A DNA stretch of 64,000 nt, taken from Acidimicrobiia bacterium. Lineage in GTDB: Bacteria > Actinomycetota > Acidimicrobiia > Spongiisociales > UBA11373. Of this stretch, positions 9,131-17,415 are shown one piece after another. The stretch's first letter is position 1. Each line of letters begins with the position of its first letter. Where the stretch lies: positions 1 to 64,000 of the forward strand of contig JACRIT010000077.1 in the NCBI GenBank assembly GCA_016215655.1, written 5' to 3'. A model generated the notes under the pieces. It was not told the DNA's origin. It searched no databases and saw only the letters and a program-made list of their open reading frames with translations. Both the position numbers and the translations under genes were made by a program.

Positions 9131-9631
9131 ATGCCCGATTCGGAGCTCTCGGTTCGCACCCGTCAGTTGTTCCTGCGTGACGACAACACCTACGGATGTG
9201 CCGAGGCGACCCTGATCGCCCTCCAGGAGCACTGGTCGCTGCCCGACCCGGCCGATTCCGGTGCCGCCATGGCCCTCAACGGCGGCATCGCCTACTCCGG
9301 AGGACCGTGCGGGGCGATCACGGGTGCGGCCCTCGCCGTGGGTCGCCTCGCCCAGGAGCGCATCCCCCATCACCGGTGGGCCAAGATCGCGGCGCGGCTC
9401 ATCATCCAGGAGTTGATGGCCGACTTCACCGCGGCGCACGGTGCCACCGACTGCCACACCCTCACCGGGTTCGACATGACGACGAACCATGCCGAGTTCA
9501 TTGCCAGCGGCGTGTGGCGCACCCGGTGCATGGACCAGATCGACTTTGCGGTCGCCCGGCTCGCCCCCCTCGGTGATTGCGACGTCTGGGATGCGCTGAT
9601 GCAGCGTTTCGGCATCCCGGGGGCCGGCTGA
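9131..9631 (+). CDS. C_GCAxxG_C_C family protein
   Basis: 166 aa. The family's namesake cysteine motif is present as YGCAEATL near the N-terminus, with further conserved cysteines in SGGPCGAITGAAL and DCHTLTGF. These proteins are thought to bind a metal or FeS centre and are often found near redox or catabolic genes; their biochemical role is not established. Start ATG 9131 begins shortly before the motif, as in the family; an upstream ATG at 9068 adds a non-conserved Arg-rich stretch. It lies 91 bp after the lactate-racemase-domain gene, so probably shares its transcript, and is followed by a terminator-like hairpin. Confidence 0.85.
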   Translation: MPDSELSVRTRQLFLRDDNTYGCAEATLIALQEHWSLPDPADSGAAMALNGGIAYSGGPCGAITGAALAVGRLAQERIPHHRWAKIAARLIIQELMADFTAAHGATDCHTLTGFDMTTNHAEFIASGVWRTRCMDQIDFAVARLAPLGDCDVWDALMQRFGIPGAG

Positions 9632-9648
9632 CGACCCGCCCGAATCAA

Positions 9649-9667
9649 CCCCGCCGGTCTGGCGGGG
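9649..9667 (+). terminator. Terminator-like hairpin
   Basis: CCCCGCC / GGCGGGG with a 5-nt loop starts 17 bp after the stop of the C_GCAxxG_C_C gene. There is no clear T-tract, as is common in high-GC genomes. Confidence 0.5.
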
Positions 9668-9789
9668 ATGGCACCCCCGCTGGAGCCCCCGCAGATCGGG
9701 TCGCCCCGGAATCCCTGATCGAACCCGCCATCGCGATTCGTGGGTGCTCGGGTTGACTGGTCCAGACCGGCTGCGTATCGTAATACATC

Positions 9790-9803
9790 GATAATCGATT
9801 ATC
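9790..9803. promoter_or_regulatory. Putative GntR operator, site 3
   Basis: GATAATCGATTATC is a perfect 14-bp palindrome, identical to site 4 at 33789. It ends 18 bp before the cupin start, a position overlapping a probable promoter or transcription start, consistent with repression. Confidence 0.7.
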
Positions 9804-9821
9804 CGACCGAAGGGGTCCCGC

Positions 9822-10217
9822 ATGCTCAAGGCGGTACGGCGTGAAGAGGCCCAGGTCTTCCATCTCCCCGGACGCGACTGGTACCACTCCATCGGCCCGG
9901 AGACCGTGGGCGCCCACCACATCACCGTCGGGTGGGCCTCCTTCCCGGAGGGATCCGCTCCCCCCGGGCACGTCCACCCCACCCAGGAGGAGGTCGTCTT
10001 CATCGTCTCCGGCCACGGCCAGCTGATCTCCCCCGACTCCACCGTCGCACTCGAGCCCGGCGTCGCCGTCTACATCCCCATCGGCACCCTCCACGCCACC
10101 GTATCTCACGGCCCCGGGCCGCTCGAGATGGTCTGTTCGTTCTCACCACCGGTGGCTCCAGGCTCCTACGAGGATCCGAGCAAGGTCACCAGGTCCCAGC
10201 AGGGAGATGCTCGATGA
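9822..10217 (+). CDS. Cupin-domain protein
   Basis: 131 aa, a single cupin barrel. The metal-binding first motif is GHVHPTQEEVVFIVSG (two His and a Glu), and motif 2 is near PIGTLHATVS. Small cupins of this kind act as isomerases, lactone or keto-sugar-acid enzymes, or ligand sensors; the exact activity is unknown. It is the first gene of the operon cupin - tktN - tktC - SDR - metallo-hydrolase - MFS, immediately downstream of operator site 3. It overlaps the next gene by 4 bp (ATGA). Confidence 0.88.
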   Translation: MLKAVRREEAQVFHLPGRDWYHSIGPETVGAHHITVGWASFPEGSAPPGHVHPTQEEVVFIVSGHGQLISPDSTVALEPGVAVYIPIGTLHATVSHGPGPLEMVCSFSPPVAPGSYEDPSKVTRSQQGDAR

Positions 10218-11092
10218 CCCAACAGGCCCATCTCGCCGCACCCGGCATCGCCGAACTCGAAGACCTGGCCCGCCAGGCCCGCGCCCACATCGTGCGCACC
10301 ATCGCCGGCGCGCATGGCGGGCACCTCGGTGGTCCCCTGTCCGTGATCGACATGCTCATCGCCCTGTACTTCCGAGTGCTGCGCGTCCGACCCGACGAGC
10401 CGACGTGGGACGATCGTGACCGCCTGGTCCTCTCCAAGGGGCACTCCTCGATCGCGCTCTACACGGCGCTGGCGATGCGGGGCTACTTCCCCATTGCCGA
10501 GCTGAGGACCTTCGACGCCATCGACTCCCGCCTCCAGGGCCATCCCGACATGACCATCACCCCCGGGGTGGACATGTCATCGGGGTCCCTCGGACTGGGC
10601 TTTTCGGCGGCCCTCGGCATCGCTCTCGGTGCCAAGGCCGCCGGCAAGGGTTTCACCACCTATGCCATTCTCGGCGACGGCGAGTGCAACGAAGGCATCG
10701 TCTGGGAGGCGGCGCATGTCGCTCCACGCCACGGCATCGACAACCTCATCGCCATCATCGACCACAACAAGTTGCAGCAGTTCGGGTGGCGCGGAGCGAG
10801 CGCGACCGATCGCCTGCCCGCCTACACCGGTACCCAGTTGGTCGATCGCTGGTCCGCCTTCGGGTGGCGGGTCCTGGAGATGGACGGTCACGACATGTCC
10901 TCCATCCTCACGACGCTCGAACAGGCCCGCGCCGTACGGGGCGTGCCCGTGGCGATCGTGGCCCACACCGTCAAGGGCAAGGGTGTCTCCTTCATGGAGA
11001 ACGACTTCACCTGGCACGCCCGGGTGCCCAATCCGCAGGAGGCCGCAGCCGCGCTGGCCGAGCTGGAACCCGCGGGAGGAGGTGGGTCATGA
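10214..11092 (+). CDS. Transketolase, N-terminal (TPP-binding) subunit
   Basis: 292 aa, equal to the N-terminal third-to-half of a full transketolase. The TPP motif runs from GDGECNEG to about DHNKLQQFG, and the substrate/TPP histidines lie in HGGHLGG and SKGHSS. Split transketolases work as an alpha/beta pair and transfer two-carbon units between keto-sugars and aldoses. The start ATG 10214 overlaps the cupin stop, and the gene ends in an ATGA overlap with the C-terminal subunit. In a catabolic operon with an SDR and cupin, it probably cleaves a pathway-specific ketose or oxo-acid rather than serving the pentose phosphate pathway (inference). Confidence 0.93.
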   Translation: MTQQAHLAAPGIAELEDLARQARAHIVRTIAGAHGGHLGGPLSVIDMLIALYFRVLRVRPDEPTWDDRDRLVLSKGHSSIALYTALAMRGYFPIAELRTFDAIDSRLQGHPDMTITPGVDMSSGSLGLGFSAALGIALGAKAAGKGFTTYAILGDGECNEGIVWEAAHVAPRHGIDNLIAIIDHNKLQQFGWRGASATDRLPAYTGTQLVDRWSAFGWRVLEMDGHDMSSILTTLEQARAVRGVPVAIVAHTVKGKGVSFMENDFTWHARVPNPQEAAAALAELEPAGGGGS

Positions 11093-12045
11093 CGCTGGCG
11101 CCGGGAAAGGCCCTGCGATTCGTCTGGGGCGAGGAGTTGGCAGAGCTCGCCAAACGAGATCCACGCATCGTCGTCCTCGACGGTGACCTCGGCAGCTCCA
11201 CGGGCGCCTACATCTTCGAGGAAGCACATCCCGACCGCTTCTTCCAGATGGGTATCGCAGAACAGAACCTGCTCGGCGCCGCGGCCGGCATGGCCACCGT
11301 CGGGTTCGTCCCCTTCGTCTCCACCTTTGCCTGCTTTTCGGTGGCACGCGCCCTCGACAGCATTCGCGTGCTGATCGCCCAACCGAAGCTGAATGTGAAG
11401 ATCACCGGCGGCTACGCCGGATTGCTGGCGAGCATGACCGGCAAGACCCATCTCATGTGGGACGACGTGGCGATCATGCGCTCCATGGCCTACATGACCG
11501 TCGTCGCACCCGCCGACGACAACGAGGCCCGCCAGGCGATTCGCGCCATCGTCGACTATCACGGTCCCGTCTACCTGCGCCTCACCCGATCGGACTCCCC
11601 GACCCTGTTCGGCCCCGACTACCGGTTCGTGCTGGGCGACTCGGTGGTGGTTCGGGAAGGGAGCGACCTCACGGTGTTCTCCACGGGGGTCCACACCACC
11701 CGGGTGTACGAGGCCGCCGAACTCCTCGCGGCCGACGGCATCGACGTGCATCTGGTGCACGTCCCGACCATAAAGCCCCTCGATGAGGAGGGCATCGTCA
11801 CCGCGGCACGGCGCACCGGATTCGTGGTGACCTCGGAGGAACACACCATCATCGGCGGGCTCGGGGGTGCGGTTGCGGAGACGCTGTCGGACAGGTACCC
11901 GGTACCCGTGAAGCGGATCGGGCTCGCCGACACCTTCGGCGAGTCGGGCAGCGACGCGGCCCTGCTCGACAAGTACGGCATCTCCTCGGAGAAGACGGCT
12001 TCCGCCATCAAGGCACGGTTTCTCGACTGGAAGAAGAACGCCTGA
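11089..12045 (+). CDS. Transketolase, C-terminal (pyrimidine-binding) subunit
   Basis: 318 aa, the PYR plus C-terminal domains matching the subunit encoded just upstream. GIAEQNLLGAAAGMA contains the catalytic glutamate that activates TPP, and PVYLRLTRSDSP and the later TSEEHTIIGGLGGAVAE are family hallmarks. It is translationally coupled (ATGA) to the N-subunit. An SDR oxidoreductase follows after 70 bp, the usual layout of split-transketolase sugar-acid operons. Confidence 0.93.
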   Translation: MTLAPGKALRFVWGEELAELAKRDPRIVVLDGDLGSSTGAYIFEEAHPDRFFQMGIAEQNLLGAAAGMATVGFVPFVSTFACFSVARALDSIRVLIAQPKLNVKITGGYAGLLASMTGKTHLMWDDVAIMRSMAYMTVVAPADDNEARQAIRAIVDYHGPVYLRLTRSDSPTLFGPDYRFVLGDSVVVREGSDLTVFSTGVHTTRVYEAAELLAADGIDVHLVHVPTIKPLDEEGIVTAARRTGFVVTSEEHTIIGGLGGAVAETLSDRYPVPVKRIGLADTFGESGSDAALLDKYGISSEKTASAIKARFLDWKKNA

Positions 12046-12115
12046 GCGGGCGGCCGGCGCAGGCGCGGCTGGGAGTGCGGTCCTCGCGCGGGAAGAGCTC
12101 GTACAAGGAGACGAC

Positions 12116-12901
12116 ATGAACATCCAAGACCGGTTCCGGCTCGACGGGAAGGTCGCCCTCGTTCCCGGCGGCGGCGGCGCCATCGGCTCGGCCATCGCCA
12201 TGATGCTCGCCGAGGCCGGGGCCTGCCTCGCGGTGGTGGATCGCTCGGCGGAGCTCGTCGAGAAGACCGTGACCGTGATCTGCGAGCGCGGTGCCAACGC
12301 GCTTCGCCTTCCCGGCGACATGACCACCGAGGCCGATGCCGACCGGGTGGTGGCCCAGACCCTGGACACCTACGGACGCCTCGACATCATCGTCAATGCC
12401 ATCGGCGGTGGCGCCGGCAAGGTGCTCTTCGCCGCCCAGGAGTACCCCCGCAAGGAGTGGGATTGGATCTACGAGCTCAATGTCCGCGCCACGCTGCTGC
12501 CCACCCAGGCGGCGGTGCGGGCGATGATCGCCGGCGGCCATGGCGGCCGGGTGATCAACATATCGTCGGTGCGCGGCCAGCTCGGCATCAATGCCGGCTA
12601 CTCGGCCTACGTCGCAGCCAAGGGGGCGATCAGCTCGCTCACCCGGCAGTGGGCCACCGAGTGGGCGCCGCACGGCATCACCTGCAACGCCATCGCCCCC
12701 ACCTTCGTCGACACCCCGCAGGTGGCGATGCTGCTCGGCGATCCCAAGTTCAAGCAGGCTCTGGTATCGCGCATCCCGGTGGGCCGGGTCGGCCAGCCCG
12801 AGGACCTGTTCGGCGCCGTGCTGCTGTTCGCCTCGGAGGCCTCCTCGTTCATCACCGGACAGATCCTCACGATCGACGGGGGTCTGACCGCCACCCAATG
12901 A
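12116..12901 (+). CDS. Short-chain dehydrogenase/reductase (SDR)
   Basis: 261 aa, classical SDR fold. The N-terminal glycine motif is slightly unusual: VPGGGGAIGSA in place of TGxxxGIG. An aspartate (VVDRS) at the end of strand 2 predicts NAD(H) preference. The catalytic set is N (NAIGG region), S in NISSVRG, and Y/K in YVAAK. The C-terminus ITGQILTIDGGLTATQ is typical. It probably oxidises or reduces a hydroxyl or keto group of the pathway sugar acid. It sits in the cupin-transketolase operon. Confidence 0.92.
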   Translation: MNIQDRFRLDGKVALVPGGGGAIGSAIAMMLAEAGACLAVVDRSAELVEKTVTVICERGANALRLPGDMTTEADADRVVAQTLDTYGRLDIIVNAIGGGAGKVLFAAQEYPRKEWDWIYELNVRATLLPTQAAVRAMIAGGHGGRVINISSVRGQLGINAGYSAYVAAKGAISSLTRQWATEWAPHGITCNAIAPTFVDTPQVAMLLGDPKFKQALVSRIPVGRVGQPEDLFGAVLLFASEASSFITGQILTIDGGLTATQ

Positions 12902-12954
12902 ACCGGCCCTCGCCGTCAACCCATCCCCACCCGATGTGCCCCGAAGGAGCTTTC

Positions 12955-13818
12955 ATGGAACAGGTCACCGCCAAGGTCTACACCAACACCAAGCTGCGCG
13001 GGTGCAACCCGAGCTTCGTGGTCACCAACGACGGGGTGGTGGTCATCGACACCCCGCAGCTGCCCACCAAGGCGGTGGCGATGCGGAAGGAGGCCGAGCG
13101 GCACGGCCCGATTCGCTACCTGATCAACACCGAGCACCACGTCGATCACATCTTCGGCAACTACTTCTTCAAGGGTGCCGGCACGGTGATCGCCCACCGC
13201 CGCCTCGACGAGAACTTCATGGTGGTGGGGCCGGACCTCGATCCCTTCGCCTACGCCAAGGAGGCGATCCCCACCGACGATCCCGACGGGGCCAAGATCT
13301 TCCCCGAGCGCGACGAGTACTACAACGACCCCAACCGCCCCTCGGTGACCTTCACCGGCGACGTCACCATCAAGCTCGGTGGCCTCACCTTCGAGTTGAT
13401 CCATACCCCGGGCCACACCCCGGGCCAGGTCACGGTGTACATCCCAGAGGAGCGGGTGGCGTTCACCGGTGACACCATCTTCAGCGAGTGCCAGACCTGG
13501 CTGCTCACATCGAACATCGACGAATGGCTCGCCGCGCTGGATCGCATCCGTGAGCTCGACTTCGACCACCTCGTCCCCGGCCACGGTCCGGTGACCACGA
13601 AGGCGTACCTCGACGTCCAGCGCAGCGTGCTCATGGAGTGGGTGACCGCGGTGGCGGCGGCCATCGCCAAGGGTTGGTCGCGCGACGAGGTCATCGCCCG
13701 GGTCCACTTCCGTGAGCGCTGGCCGGTGGATGTCGGCCAGGGCTACATGATGGATCACATTCAGACCAAGAACGCGGCATCCCTCTACGACAAGTTGATC
13801 GCGGGACGACGGGCCTGA
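12955..13818 (+). CDS. MBL-fold metallo-hydrolase with altered zinc motif
   Basis: 287 aa, metallo-beta-lactamase fold. The metal site is NTEHHVDHIFGN: relative to the canonical HxHxDH the first His is replaced by Glu, while the second His, Asp and last His remain. Later ligands are present in HTPGHTPGQ, FTGDTIF and VPGHGPV. Substrates of such stand-alone MBL enzymes include lactones, thioesters and sulfate or phosphate esters; here a lactone or ester of a sugar acid would fit (inference). Start ATG 12955 follows GAAGGAGC. Confidence 0.9.
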   Translation: MEQVTAKVYTNTKLRGCNPSFVVTNDGVVVIDTPQLPTKAVAMRKEAERHGPIRYLINTEHHVDHIFGNYFFKGAGTVIAHRRLDENFMVVGPDLDPFAYAKEAIPTDDPDGAKIFPERDEYYNDPNRPSVTFTGDVTIKLGGLTFELIHTPGHTPGQVTVYIPEERVAFTGDTIFSECQTWLLTSNIDEWLAALDRIRELDFDHLVPGHGPVTTKAYLDVQRSVLMEWVTAVAAAIAKGWSRDEVIARVHFRERWPVDVGQGYMMDHIQTKNAASLYDKLIAGRRA

Positions 13819-13883
13819 CCGACGGCCCGGACCGGGCCGCGATCGACACGACACCGCGGCGATCACCACGACGAGGAGGCCTC

Positions 13884-15089
13884 ATGACAGCGACCACAAC
13901 GGCGCCCTCGCAGTTGCCCATCGCGGACAAGCGCCGCCTCGCCTTCGTCTTCTACGCCGCGGTGCTCCTCGAGGGGATCATGCTCGCTTCGATCGGGCCT
14001 ACGCTCGATGCACTGTCGGACAAGAGCGGCTCCACCACCGGCCAGATCAGCATCCTGGTCACGGTCAACTCGATCGGCTACATCACCGGCTCGCTCCTGG
14101 CGGGACGGCTCTATGCCCGGCTGCGCGGCAACGCCGTGCTGGCGGTGGCCCTGGTCTGGATGGCCGTGCTCACCGCCACCATTCCCGCCCTGGGCTCGCT
14201 GGGGCTGATGATCGGGGCCTTCACGCTCATCGGGCTCTCCATCGGGCTGATCGACGTCGGCGGCAACACCCTGCTGGTGTGGCTGTTCCGCCGTGACGTC
14301 CATCCGTACATGAACGCCCTGCACCTCTGCTTCGGGATCGGGGCCTTCCTCTGCCCGCTCATCGTCGACCGCTTCGCCGTGGCCGCCGGCGACGCCACCG
14401 ATGCGTTCTTCTTCTTCGCCGCGCTCATGATCCCGGTGGCGATCTGGCTGACCCGGGTCCCCAGCCCCGACAGCCCTCCCGAGACCTCCTCCCCGGCCGC
14501 CGGCAGCGGCCTGGTGCGCCGCTATGCCGTCTTCCTCGGTCTCATGGGCGTGCTCTTCTTCATGCACGTCGGGGGCGAGCTGGCCTTCGGCGGTTGGATC
14601 TTCTCGTATGCCGACGAGCTCGACATCGGCGGCTCCACCACCGCCCGGGTGCTCAACTCCGCCTTCTGGGGCGGCCTCGTGGTGGGGCGGCTCATCGCCA
14701 TTCCGCTGTCGCGGCGGATGTCGCCGCGGGCCATGCTGCAACTCGATCTGGTCAGCGCCATCGGGTTCCTCGCCGTGATCGGTCTGCTCCCCGATTGGCC
14801 GCCGGCGCTGTGGATCGGCACCATCGGCTTCGGCATGGCGCTGGCCTCGGTGTTCGCCACCTGCATCAACTATGCCGAGCAGCGCATCCCGCTCCCCAGC
14901 CAGGTGATGGCGGTGTTCATGGTCGGTGGCAGCATCGGCTCGATGACGCTCCCCTGGGTCGCCGGCCAGCTGTTCGATCGCCGGGGCCCCGAGACCCTGA
15001 TCTGGCTGGTCGGAGGAGCCATCGTGGTGGCGCTGGCCTTGTTCATCACCGTCGACCGCACGCGGACGGCCAAGGTTCGATCTGCATGA
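13884..15089 (+). CDS. MFS transporter
   Basis: 401 aa, about twelve membrane helices with a central cytoplasmic loop around SPDSPPETSSPAAGS. The helix 2-3 loop GRLYARLRGN is the MFS motif-A equivalent. Similarity in layout is to the FucP/MFSD4-like sugar-transporter branch. Last gene of the cupin-transketolase operon, so it probably moves the substrate or an intermediate. The operon thus has a second transport route besides the Liv importer. Confidence 0.88.
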   Translation: MTATTTAPSQLPIADKRRLAFVFYAAVLLEGIMLASIGPTLDALSDKSGSTTGQISILVTVNSIGYITGSLLAGRLYARLRGNAVLAVALVWMAVLTATIPALGSLGLMIGAFTLIGLSIGLIDVGGNTLLVWLFRRDVHPYMNALHLCFGIGAFLCPLIVDRFAVAAGDATDAFFFFAALMIPVAIWLTRVPSPDSPPETSSPAAGSGLVRRYAVFLGLMGVLFFMHVGGELAFGGWIFSYADELDIGGSTTARVLNSAFWGGLVVGRLIAIPLSRRMSPRAMLQLDLVSAIGFLAVIGLLPDWPPALWIGTIGFGMALASVFATCINYAEQRIPLPSQVMAVFMVGGSIGSMTLPWVAGQLFDRRGPETLIWLVGGAIVVALALFITVDRTRTAKVRSA

Positions 15090-15112
15090 GAACCGATACC
15101 CGCATCACGATC

Positions 15113-15240
15113 CTTCCCCCCTTGTGGGGGAAGTGCCTCGGCGAGCGAAGCGAACCGAGGCGATGGGGGGTCACAGCCCCGCACGCCCAAACACCCCCCA
15201 CCGCCCGCCTGCGGCGGTCGGCTCCCCCACAAGGGGGGAG
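15113..15240. repeat. MITE/REP-like element with terminal inverted repeats
   Basis: A 128-bp intergenic element. Its ends are inverted copies, CCCCCCTTGTGGGGGA on the left and TCCCCCACAAGGGGGG on the right. Each end is itself a small hairpin, and the inside holds further stems (GCCTCGG...CCGAGGC at 15135-15161; CCGCC...GGCGG near 15201). No open frame fits it. The structure resembles non-autonomous, transposase-mobilised or REP elements. Confidence 0.6.
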
Positions 15241-15256
15241 CGATGGCGCCGTCCAT

Positions 15257-15310
15257 CGGGCATCTGGCATCTGGTGTCTGATTCCTCGCAAGTGGCACCT
15301 GGCGCCTCGC
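15257..15310. repeat. Degenerate 7-bp tandem repeat
   Basis: About eight consecutive heptamers of GCATCTG type (GCATCTG, GCATCTG, GTGTCTG, then ATTCCTC, GCAAGTG, GCACCTG, GCGCCTC) run up to the start codon of the PHP gene. The period of seven is kept while the sequence drifts. Confidence 0.65.
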
Positions 15311-15312
15311 TG

Positions 15313-16206
15313 ATGTCCGACTACCACCTCCACCTCTACCCCCACCGGCGCGGCGAGAGCACCCCGCCTCCGCCCGAGGAGATCCCGCTCTCCCACATCG
15401 AGCGGTACGTCACCGCGGCCGCGGAGCGCGGCGTGCACGAACTGGCCTTCACCGAGCACCTGTTCCGCTGCGTGGAGTCCGCCGAGGCACTCGGCCCCTT
15501 CTGGGAGCAGGCCGCCGATCCGGTGACGAGGGGCCACACCGAGGCCGATGTCCGCGCCGACCGCACCATGTCTCTGGAGCGATACGTCGAGGCGATCCTG
15601 GGAGCCAAGGATGCCGGGCTCCCGGTGCTGCTCGGGCTCGAGGTCGACTTCGTCCCCGGTACGGTCGAGTCGGTCCTGGAGCTCATCGCTCCCTACCCGT
15701 GGGACGTGCTCATCGGGTCGGTGCATTGGATCGAGGGCTGGTGGTTCGATCGCAGGCATTCCATCCACGAGTGGGAACGGCGCGGCCATCGCCGCGTCTA
15801 CGAGCAGTATTTCGCCCTCGAGACCGCACTCGCCGATTCCGGCACCGTCGATGTGCTCGCCCATGTCGACCGGATCAAGTACCAGGGACAGCGCCTCGCC
15901 GAGCCGCCGCTCGATCTGTACGAGGGGCTGGTGAAGGCGGCGCGGCGCGCCGACGTCGCCATCGAGCTCTCCAGCGCCGGTCTGCGCCATCCCATCGCCG
16001 AGGCGTACCCCGCTCCCCCGCTGCTCGAGATGTGCCGCGTCGCCGGTCTCGACATCACCTTTGCCAGCGACGGACACCTCCCCGAGCAGGCCGGGTGGGG
16101 GCACGACGAGATCCGCCGCCTCGCCCGCGACGCCGGCTACACCCACACTGCCCGCTTCCGCGCCCGCAAGCGCGATCTCGTTCCGATCATTCCGCCTCGA
16201 GGCTGA
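15313..16206 (+). CDS. PHP-domain phosphoesterase (histidinol-phosphatase-like)
   Basis: 297 aa, PHP superfamily. Metal ligands appear in order: DYHLHLYPH at the N-terminus, FTEHLF, LEVDFVPG, GSVHW, DVLAHVDRIK and FASDGHLPE near the C-terminus. The set matches HisK-type histidinol phosphatases, which hydrolyse phosphomonoesters at a trinuclear metal centre. Whether this one serves histidine synthesis is uncertain because no other his genes are nearby. Start ATG 15313 directly follows the heptamer tract and has no clear ribosome site; it matches the family N-terminus. Confidence 0.85.
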   Translation: MSDYHLHLYPHRRGESTPPPPEEIPLSHIERYVTAAAERGVHELAFTEHLFRCVESAEALGPFWEQAADPVTRGHTEADVRADRTMSLERYVEAILGAKDAGLPVLLGLEVDFVPGTVESVLELIAPYPWDVLIGSVHWIEGWWFDRRHSIHEWERRGHRRVYEQYFALETALADSGTVDVLAHVDRIKYQGQRLAEPPLDLYEGLVKAARRADVAIELSSAGLRHPIAEAYPAPPLLEMCRVAGLDITFASDGHLPEQAGWGHDEIRRLARDAGYTHTARFRARKRDLVPIIPPRG

Positions 16207-16300
16207 GAGTGCGCGCAGATAGGCTCACCCCGGAATCAGGTATCGGCCCAAGATCGGGCCGATATCTGATGGAACCCGTGACCTATGTGCGCGCACTCTG
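16204..16300. repeat. Long imperfect palindrome (~46-bp arms)
   Basis: The gap between the PHP gene and the next gene is almost entirely one inverted repeat. The outer arms begin GAGTGCGCGCA and end TGCGCGCACTC, and the inner stem is TATCGGCCC / GGGCCGATA. Arms match over about 46 bp with scattered mismatches and a very short loop. It includes the PHP stop codon and ends just before the Shine-Dalgarno of the downstream gene. It could be a mobile palindromic repeat or a bidirectional terminator. Confidence 0.7.
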
Positions 16301-16311
16301 AGGAGCCGACG

Positions 16312-17172
16312 ATGAGAGTCTCGTTCCAGACCCGACCCCAGGATTCCGACTGGCCGTCCCTCGTGGACTTCTGGAAGGAGGGCGATCGCATCGAGATCTA
16401 CGACGCGGCGTGGACCTTCGATCACTTCTACCCCACTGTCGGCGGCGGCCGCGTGGGAGGCATGAGCACCAAGCCCGGCCCGGTGTTCGAGGGGTGGATG
16501 ATGCTCGGCTGCATGAGCGGCATCGTGCACCGGCTTCGTCTCGGGATGCTGGTGAGCTGCGCCACCTACCGCCATCCCGCCGTACTGGCCAACATGGCCG
16601 CCACCCTGGACATCGCCTCGGACGGCCGGCTGGAGATCGGTCTCGGGGCGGGGTGGGCGGAGGCCGAGCACCTCGCCTACGGGATTCCGCTCTCCTCGTG
16701 GAAGGAGCGGTTCGACCGCCTCGAGGAGACCTGCGCCATCGTCGACTCCCTGCTCACCAACGAGACCACCACCTTCGACGGCACCTACTACCGGCTGCGC
16801 GACGCCCGCTGCGACCCCAAGCCCATCCAGCGTCCCCGCCCCCCGATCCTCATCGGCGGCACCGGGGAGAAGCGAACCTTGAAGATCGCGGCACGCTGGG
16901 CCGACCAGTGGAACCTTCCCGGAGGCGATCCCGACGTGCTGCGCCAGCGGCTCGAGGTACTCGGCGAGCACTGCGCCGCCATCGGGCGCGATCCGGCGGA
17001 GATCGAGGTCTCGGTCAAGCTGGTCGCCGACGGCGACCCCGGCGAGTTCGCCGAACTGACGGCCCGCTACCGCGACGCCGGCGCCCAGCACGTGATCGCC
17101 CAGTTCATCGCCCCGTTCCAGCCGGCCAAGCTGGGAGCGCTCGCCGAGAGGCTGCAGGGGTTGGCGGGGTGA
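16312..17172 (+). CDS. LLM-class F420-dependent oxidoreductase
   Basis: 286 aa, luciferase-like monooxygenase TIM-barrel family of the F420-linked actinobacterial type. Features are the N-terminal MRVSFQTRPQD, LRLGMLVSCATYRHPAVLANMAATLD, GRLEIGLGAGW and the KPIQRPRPPILIGGTGEK segment that contributes to flavin/F420 phosphate binding. Start ATG 16312 follows AGGAG; an upstream ATG at 16285 lies within the palindrome. Substrate unknown. Two PPOX-class proteins downstream are compatible with F420 use in this cell. Confidence 0.9.
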   Translation: MRVSFQTRPQDSDWPSLVDFWKEGDRIEIYDAAWTFDHFYPTVGGGRVGGMSTKPGPVFEGWMMLGCMSGIVHRLRLGMLVSCATYRHPAVLANMAATLDIASDGRLEIGLGAGWAEAEHLAYGIPLSSWKERFDRLEETCAIVDSLLTNETTTFDGTYYRLRDARCDPKPIQRPRPPILIGGTGEKRTLKIAARWADQWNLPGGDPDVLRQRLEVLGEHCAAIGRDPAEIEVSVKLVADGDPGEFAELTARYRDAGAQHVIAQFIAPFQPAKLGALAERLQGLAG

Positions 17173-17415
17173 CGGTCGGCACGGAGTGAGCGCTCCTCAG
17201 CTCGACGCGTCTCCCGCACCTTCAGAACCTTCCAGCACGTGCCATGCGACGGGATGGTGTCTCCACGCGGACGCGGCGCCCGGCTCGACGTGACAAGGTT
17301 CGTCCGCGCAGCGACATTGGCCTCTATGCCGGAGCGGCTCGACCCTCGTACGGTGCGTGCACGGAGTCGGAGCAGGGGGCCCGGGGTTCTGCGCCACATC
17401 CCAGGAAGGAGCGCC

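Noticed and set aside
10888-12369. Minus-strand frame (~493 codons) opposite the transketolase C subunit and SDR
   Set aside because: Antisense of strongly supported genes, no motif, no ribosome site.
17173-17415. A gene or RNA in the 243-bp gap before the flavodoxin
   Set aside because: Frames are short, overlap in all directions and show no motif; no convincing stem-loop was found.
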